Source: Zerene cesonia | Taxonomy: Eukaryota; Arthropoda; Insecta; Lepidoptera; Pieridae | NCBI RefSeq assembly: GCF_012273895.1 | Contig: NC_052120.1 | Span: 3,596,001-3,660,000 of the forward strand | Length of the DNA stretch: 64,000 nt | Reading direction: 5' to 3' | Part shown: positions 38,801 through 47,800 of the stretch, in pieces | Layout of the letters: every line of letters begins with the position of its first letter | Numbering within the stretch: position 1 is the first letter of the stretch | Position numbers and translations under genes: made by a program | The notes under the pieces: generated by a model | Seen by the model: the letters and a program-made list of their open reading frames with translations, nothing else | The model's database searches: none | What the model was told of the DNA's origin: nothing

Positions 38801-41800
38801 ACGGAGCAGTCAATAAATGATATTTAGAAGAAAATAACAGAAAGGTTACCACTGGTGTTAGGACAAATCACTCTAAGAGCACTGATAACTATTTAAATGT
38901 TCAAAAAACAATTACTTTTTTCACTATGCGTTCAAAATAAAAACATAACATGACATTATTTTTAAATATTGGAATTAATTTATCTAACGGTCGTGACTAT
39001 TTGGCCAATTATTCCCTACTGTCCGTCCGGGTTTCGCACGTGGTATATATCTAGCTTATAGCCCTCCTCAATAAATGGGCTATCTAACACCAATAGTTGC
39101 TTAGATTACCGCGTTCAACCAAACAAACAAACAAACTCTAAAGCTTTTTACTAATAATATAAATTCATTATCATAAAATGTTATAAAAATATTTTTTTGT
39201 CTTTTAGGAATCAATTTATCCGGTGGTCAAAAGCAGCGTGTATCGCTCGCGCGCGCGGTGTACTACGACGCCGATAATTACTTCCTCGACGATCCTCTCA
39301 GCGCGGTGGACTCGCATGTTGGCAAGCATATATTCGATAAGGTGAGTGAAAAACTAGTGTTTGTGACGGGTTTTGGGATGGGTAGAACGGGTTATATGCC
39401 GAGTAGAGACGACAATGCAACTATAAATTAAACCATGTGTATATAGTGAAAAATGAAAATATATTCAGTAGTTTAGGCAGATAATTCATTTGTACAATAT
39501 AGGTCGCCGACGATCGAAAATGGGACCAAATGAAAATAGTTTCCTTTCAAACAGAAAGAGAATCACGTCAATCGATTGAAAACCCAAAAAAAATGTAGTC
39601 GAATTGAGAATATCCTCCGTTATTGGGAACGGTTGAAACCTCTTACCGACACTTCGCTGTGCAATATGACAATGCAATTTGGTTAAGGATTCGTACATAA
39701 ATAATCCTGATATTAATTAAAATTATCCATATCGTTAAATATAGGATTGGATAAGATGATAAGATAACGTTTAATAACCGATCGTGCTTCAACATACGGA
39801 AATGTATCGATATCGATAAATAGATATTATAATTAAATAGATAATAGAATTGTCACTTTCGACGATTTCAGTTCGATAATAAAGTATTAGTAAAGTTATC
39901 AAAACAAACATGATTCAGCATTATATTGGCTAATATAACAAATGTTAAATGGTTTGAAATGTTGTACATGTTTCCCAATAATGCTATCACAGTGTATGCG
40001 ATAGAATATTTACTTATTTTCATATAATTCGTTATTACATACAATGCATAATTAATGAAATTGTCGTAATGTTATAGAAACATAATTATTCTATAACGGA
40101 GCGTACTTAACACACACTCAATTTATAGGTAAAATGTGTGATAATCTAGAAAATATGACGATGGCTTGTAACATTTTTTAGTTAAGGCAACAATTAATAA
40201 GTTAGTTAAACGAAATAACTACAAAAATAAGTGGGAATTCAATGAAAATATTGTATATTTATTCTTTGTGCTAAGTTAAAAAAGGATGAAATTTTAAGGC
40301 AATACGTTTTTGTAGAATACTTGAATAATACAATATCAAATGTGTCCTTAAAAGACGTCTCATCATCAGCCCATGTTAATTTACAGACCTAACACTCATG
40401 GTTATTCGATAACTTATATATATGTAGCGAAATTTTTTAGTATGGAAAAATTCGATCTCATTCGCATCGCATTTTTTCTATTCCTAATAGATTTATTATT
40501 TACATAAAACTGGAATGCTGTAAAACTAAAAAGGAAACTAGCTAAACTTTTTAATTTCTACAGGTCATTGGACCATCTGGCCTATTGAAAGAGAAAACTC
40601 GCGTGTGGGTCACGCACAACGTGTCGTACCTCGCGCAAACAGACTTGGTGGTGGTACTGCGCGACGGTGAGATATCTGAAGTGGGAACGTATCAGCAGTT
40701 GTTGGAGAAGAAGGGAGCCTTCGCTGAGTTCCTTTTGCACCACCTGAGTGATGCTGAAAGGACTTCTCCGGAAGGTATGTATTTAAAATGTTGTTTAAAT
40801 TCATGAAAGATCATTGAAACAATTGATATTAGATATTTATTCCATATCATTCATCCATTTATCATTTATTAAATGTTACAATACGAAAAAGGAATCAACC
40901 CAGCAAACACTTATTGTTATATATTTATATAATTAAAAATAGACTAGATAGATAAGACTTAATCAATGGTAAAATAAATAAAATCAATAATATTCTATAA
41001 CTAAGAATGGCAACAAACTAATAATAGCCACAATCTAATCTTTCAATCGTTTTTCTTGTTACAGAATTGGATGAAATCAAACAAGACTTGGAAAGTAAGT
41101 TGGGTTCCGAGTTCCAAAATAAATTGCAGAGAGCCCGCTCGCTCTCCGAAAGCACGTCTGAATCTGAACTACCTGCCGCAGGTATGAATTTTTTCTTATT
41201 ATTAAGTTTTTTGAAAAACCTGAATGTATTTATAAAAGCAACCATATAAGCATATAATACTGAATCCTGCACAAAAATACATTGTGTGTATCTAATCTTT
41301 AAAGCAGAATCTATCAGATCATATCATATCAGACAAAAACGAGAAGAATCGATAAGCGCTACATGTGTATCTTTAGAATTACAGTTTTCATCTGAAGGCG
41401 TCAGAAGTATTATAACCAATATTTAAATTTAAGTCTATACTATGTTATAAGCTAAAGAGTTTGTTTGAACACACCAATCTCAGGAAGTACTTGTACGATT
41501 TGAAAAATTCTTTCAGTGTTAGATAGCCCATTTGTTGAGGGAGGCTATATATGTGCCAGGCGAAGCCGGGGCGAACTGCTAGTATGATATATAATTTTAC
41601 TACTTTTAAACAACTGAAGTGTATGCATATCTATAACAGTAAATACTATTCCAACTTCCGAATTTAGTTTTTAGCTCCAGATAATTTCACCAGGGATACC
41701 TTAGCTTGTGGACTTTTTGTATATCCTAATAATTAATTAAGTCTTTCTAAATTATTCGTTTTAATAAAAATATATCTTTTCCAGGAGACAGAAGTGGAAG

Positions 41801-44800
41801 TGTGAAGAGGCGCACCCCAGACGGCACTACGGCAAATGATTTAAAGGAAAAGAACAAGCTTATTGAAGCAGAAAAGGCGGAAACTGGCAGCGTGAGTATA
41901 ATAAGATATTGCAAGGAATAATGTTTCTTTCAAGTTAGTCTCGTTTGTGGTGTTACATATATTTTTGTTAATATACATACACTGAATACTATTCCGTACT
42001 ATCAACATAGACGTTTTATTGACACAATAAAATATTTGTTTGTTCCATAATGTAGTACCATTTTCAAATTGATCACTGGTTTTTCCCGTAATTGTTATAC
42101 GAAAATGATAGAAGTGTTGTTATTTAATGTTTGAGTTCATATAATGTATTAAAATATTGATGTATTACACTTAGAATTATGTTCTGGTAGGTAATATTTA
42201 TTATATTTCAAGTATAAAAAAAAGTCTGAATTGAAAAATGTAAAATGCTAGATGTTTCCTCCGTCAAAAATGGTATGTTACTCAGTAAAGATGTAGATTG
42301 CAAATTTTAAAAGATCTTCTTTAAATCGATAGAGTAGTTTGAAGTTAATTTCTTACTGATCTGCTTTACCCGTGTTTAAATATAGCTATGTCACTGAGTG
42401 GAAATGCAGCTTTCTAATGGTGAAAAAATTACATAAAAAAATACAAATGTTTCATACAAAAAAAAACCTTTTATCTTTATATTAGTAACTCCTCCACAAA
42501 TGTTGACATTTCCATATCCAGGTGAAATGGGCGGTATACAAGCACTACCTGACGAGCGTGGGCGTGTTCGCGTCGGTGATCACGATCGTGATGAACCTGG
42601 TGCTGCAGCTGTTCCAGGTCGGCTCCAACTACTGGCTCGCCAAGTGGTCCAATGATGATACTATGGTATGATGTTTATTTCTCTATGATTTTTTTTCCTT
42701 GCCTCGTGTCTGAAAGAGATTTAGAGGTTATCTGAGTAGTTTAAGTGAAAAAGTTGTTCAAGGTGATTTTTTTTTTAATGTTATATTACCTTCTAGAATA
42801 GATAACACTATAAAATAAATAAACAGTTTAGTTTAATAAAAGCTTCTATCTTGTTAGGTTTGGTAAAGTTAAATACGAATATATGATGTGACAAGTGATA
42901 TTTTAATATTATTCGCTGGAGCAAAGTTATAATGATGATTTTACATTTTTTTTTTTCTGTATAACCTTAAACATTTCTATTAGCAATCAATAAAAATAAA
43001 CCTTTAGTAGTTTAGTGCCATGACATGATAACAGTATTTAATTAAAACAAGTACATAATATTTTTTAATTTATTTAATGCTAGATGCTCGTCTCGGCTTC
43101 GCCCGAATATGAAGATTCCTGTTTAATCCCAAAGGAGCATTTCTATCACTCAAGTTAGCATTTATATCCTGTTTGTATACCAAATTTCATCAAAATCCGT
43201 TCAAAAGTTTCAGCGTGACTGACTAACTCCCGCATCGTGTATTAAAATTTTTGTTAAATTATTAATAATTTATTTTGAAGTTGGTGAATGGAACGGTAAA
43301 TAAAAGCACAAGGGACATGTACCTTGGTGTGTACGGCGGCCTCGGAATTGGACAAGGTAAGTTTGCTGGGTTGTTAACAATGCTCTTTGGTTGGGGGTGT
43401 AGGAAAGTATTCAAGTGTTGTGGAAATATTTAAAATGTTATAGTGATATTTCACAAAATAATTGCAGAGTTAATTATTAATTGTTCATTGTTTATTATAT
43501 ATACTGTTATTGTTTATTGTTTATTATACTTACTGTTATTGTTTATAATACGTATCTGTTGTCTCTGATGTTTGCTATAAAGTTTCACATTTATCTGAAT
43601 GATGAATAGCTACCTTTACAATGTTTATACGGTAAAAATAAAACAATTGAGAAATTTTGAATTTCAATGCTATAAAACTAAAAAAATAATAAAATAAAAA
43701 TAAAACAATTTGTATGTATGGGATCAAAAAATTATGTTGTTTGATCTGACAATGCTTGGCATGAAGAAAAGGCAACTGAATTAAGTATTGTCGTTTTTAA
43801 TTAAATACATTATATACTCTTAAAAATAGGGTTTTGTCGTGTATATTAGAAACCAATTCAACACTTGAGAACTTTCTATGTATAAAATGACTTTAAATGC
43901 TTTTTAATAATAATAGCACGAAAAAAATGCCTATTAACGGAAAAGGTACATTGTTATATTATGTGGATAATGAATACATTGTTTACACCTATTTTATGTG
44001 CAATAATCTCTCCATCTTTATTAGAAATTCTCTTCATTTGATAGTAAGATAATGGCTCCAAAATGCCAATCATTGCATGGTTACTAATTTCAAAGTTTTT
44101 TATGCATGTTTTTTAGGAATCAAAAAGTTTGAATTTGATTTTATTGTCTCTATTTTTTATTTGCATGTTATTTTCCAATTTTGTTAAATATTTAATAATC
44201 TCTAATAAAGAATAAATGATATTACTAATATTCTTCAAGTGATATTAAAGTTTCATGTCAAGGAAATTTAAAATCTAATTAAATGAAAATCGAAGGAGGA
44301 ATCGAATACTACTTTTTTGTTATATAAATTTGTCTTATAGATTAATTGGAATCTTATTCAAAATAATATAAAATAACATATCTGTACATATTATAATTAA
44401 ATTAAACAAATTTGTACTCTGGCCACAGCGCATTTGTTCTAAAATAACAAAATACAAATGTCTCAATGGATAATTCGATCAATTATAATCGAATACAAAA
44501 TTGAACTACACTACCTGAGTACGAAACAATTCTCATAATTCTGATATACATCAACTCAACACAAACATAAAAAATACATACAAACGTTTGTATTAATATA
44601 CGTATATCGCACGCACACAAATATACTTAGCTCAAGTTTATTCTACCATACACTACACCGTATATAACGCACGCATACAAACACACGCGTTTATTGTCCG
44701 ATACATTACACCGTGTATAACGCACGCACACAAACACGCACCACCCGCGTTTACACGTGTGCAAGGCACGCGAGCGCGCGCGTTCGGGCGGTGGGGTGCG

Positions 44801-47800
44801 TGGGCGGTGTAAGCAAAGCGCGGTGTGTGCCAGTGGTGTCGGTGTCGGTGTCGTCGCTGGCGCTGTACCTGGGCACGCTGGTGGCGGCGCGCGCGCTGCA
44901 CGCGCAGCTGCTGGCGGGCGTGCTGCGCGCGCCCTCCATCGGCTTCTTCGACTGCACGCCCACGGGCCGCCTGCTCAACCGCTTCAGCAAGGACGTGGAC
45001 GTGCTGGACAACGTGCTGCCTATGACGCTCCGCGGGTGGACCGCCTGCTTCTTCGCGGTACGCGCTCGCCGGCGGATGCGCTTTATGTATTTTTTAAGAT
45101 TGCCTAACAGTTATATTTGCATAATGGTTGCGAATATTCAATATCAAGATAATAAGAAATGCATAAATCGCACATAATGCCCGATGTAGCTTTCCATTTT
45201 ATAATTCTGTTACAAATGAGTACCGCATGTTTATGTTATTTATTTTTTACAACTCATATTTAGGACTCTGAAGCTTTCTTGTTCAATTAAATTAGAGGAA
45301 ATATTGTATGTTGAGATCGATCCTGATTCTCTTTTAGTATCATTTTCATTCCTATAAGAATCAGAATCTTTATTCCAGATATCTTCTACCGGGCGTACCA
45401 ATCTTGGGATCAGTTTATAAAAAAACACAAACTTGTATTTCTCCTAATAGGTTTCGTAGACTTTCTTAACTAACACTGACATTCCGTATCTTTGTACGTT
45501 TTAAAACTGTTTTTTTAACTGCGTTTCTTGCTTCTAGATGCAATGCTAATAATAAATGTAGTGCATGCGTTTAGCAAACATAATATAGTACTATTTCTTA
45601 AGATTAGATTAGAGTGGCCTTCAAATCATGTAGTGCTGCAATCGTTTCTCATCTGTTTGTTCATTAGAATACTATAAAAAATAGCTAGGTCGTAAAAAAT
45701 GTATTCATTAGAAGGTGTTAAAGAGAATTAAATAGCGGATTTCATAAACGTGGACGTTTTTGCAGCTATATCGTCTATTTTCGCGGATTTAATGCCATAT
45801 TTGGCGTGTTGGCGGGCGGCAAAGGTCTTGCACGAGCTTTTATTAAGGAATATATTAAAGGCTCCTTTGCAAACCTTCGAAGTAACGCCTATCGGTCGGA
45901 TTCTGTCTAGATTCTCTAAAGACGTAGATGTCGTGGACACCTCGCTACCCTCGCAACTCTCCGACGTGATGTATTGCACATTTGAGGTAAAGTTGGATAA
46001 TTTGTTTATGGTTTTTACCGTTCGAGTGCTTGTTTCAGTTGGCACATCGACATAATTAATCGGTTTAATTACATTTTTTATTTTATTGGCATAACACTTT
46101 CCTCGTTATCTTTGATTTGCCAACTGAAAATTCGGGATTTGTCGTTTATTTGTTTTTGGATTTACTTTCGTTTTGGGTTTTGAATTTTTTTTTACATTTT
46201 TGTGGAGTAGATTATTCAGATATAGGATTCGAATACTAAATTGACATTTTCATACTTTTTGGTTAAACGGATATCGAAAGTTTTATTTGAGATTTTCGCA
46301 CACGCACACATCGCATCCGCAATGATTTGATTGTATGTTTCTTTGTGTGGCTTACTAAAATTATCTGTTCTGTTCGTTTTCTGTATTCCTAACTTCAGAA
46401 TTTGCCTATATAAACTGATCCCAAACCACGAATTGCGAAGGTTGTTAGGTAGTGTTAGGTGGCTTATAAAGTTACTGGGGGATGCAATTTTATGTGTGGT
46501 CTTATTTATTTTTCGACAAATTTCACATCTTGGTTTATATCACCCAATAACACGGCAATATCATAAATTATGACTAACTTATTTATTATGATATCAAATA
46601 TTTATTTCATCATCACAGAGGTACCATAACTCATACATACAATTTTGTGATTTGGAAATGAGTTTTTGTTTGCATAACTCTGAATTAATTTCTTTGTATT
46701 ATACCTTGCTTTTTTATCTATTTCTACGAATAATTTATTATATATTGAAATAAAATCGATATTTGCTTCAATTATTAACGTGCGTTTAAATAATACATTA
46801 AGTAGAAAAATCTTCATCAAAACTGTAAAAAAGAAAAAAATAAATTCTTATTTATTTTCTGGTTTAAATTCCATTTTGTTAGTTTTGAGTTTGAAGTACC
46901 TCTAAATTTATGGAGTTTTTACTACATAATGCAGATATTAACTTTCGTGGTGATAGTGAATAGTTTTAGCAATAATGATATCCACATGCAGGTCTTGGGA
47001 ACACTATTCGTAATCAGTTACTCGACTCCAATATTCATGGCGATAATCTTGCCGATCGGAGTTGTGTACTACATCATACAAAGATTTTACGTGGCCTCGT
47101 CGCGACAACTCAAGAGGCTGGAGTCAGTGTCTCGCTCGCCTATCTATTCGCACTTCGGTGAAAGCATCACGGGCGCTTCTACAATTCGAGCTTATGGTGT
47201 TACTGAAAGGTGAATAATCACTTATTTCGTAAGTTTTGCCACATTCCTTACCATATACAAATGTAAAATTGAAGAAGTACCAATATTCTTGTATGTGTAA
47301 AGACTATCGCAGACACTGCACTTTAACCCACACGGTTTATTTCCATTTATCGAATGTTTCTTAAGTCTTTCCACTTTTAATAACATTCAATAAATGGAAC
47401 TAATGGACCATATGTTATATCGAAAAATTAGTAATTGCTAAAATATTTCGTCCCATCTAATTGATAACAAAAAAAAAATGTTTTATCAAGATTCGTGGAA
47501 GAGTCGGAGCGCGGCGTGGACTACAACCAGCTGTGCTACTACCCCAGCTGCATAGCGAACCGGTGGCTGGCGATCCGGCTGGAGATGATCGGCAACCTGA
47601 TTATATTCTTCTCGGCGCTGTTTGCCGTGCTCGGCCGCGAGACCGTCGACCCGGGGTTGGTCGGTCTGTCCGTCAGTTATGCTCTGCAGGTGGGGGTCTT
47701 TTGCTTATATATTACAAGTTTTGATTTGTCCTTTAAGATTTAAGACATTTGAGGATTTTTTATATTATGCTCTATTTTTTTTGTTAGACATATCTGTGAA

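Noticed and set aside
44653..45107. Several overlapping Arg/Ala-rich frames on both strands
   Set aside because: They are shadows of the GC-rich exon 19a; only the frame matching MRP1 has splice sites in the right phase.
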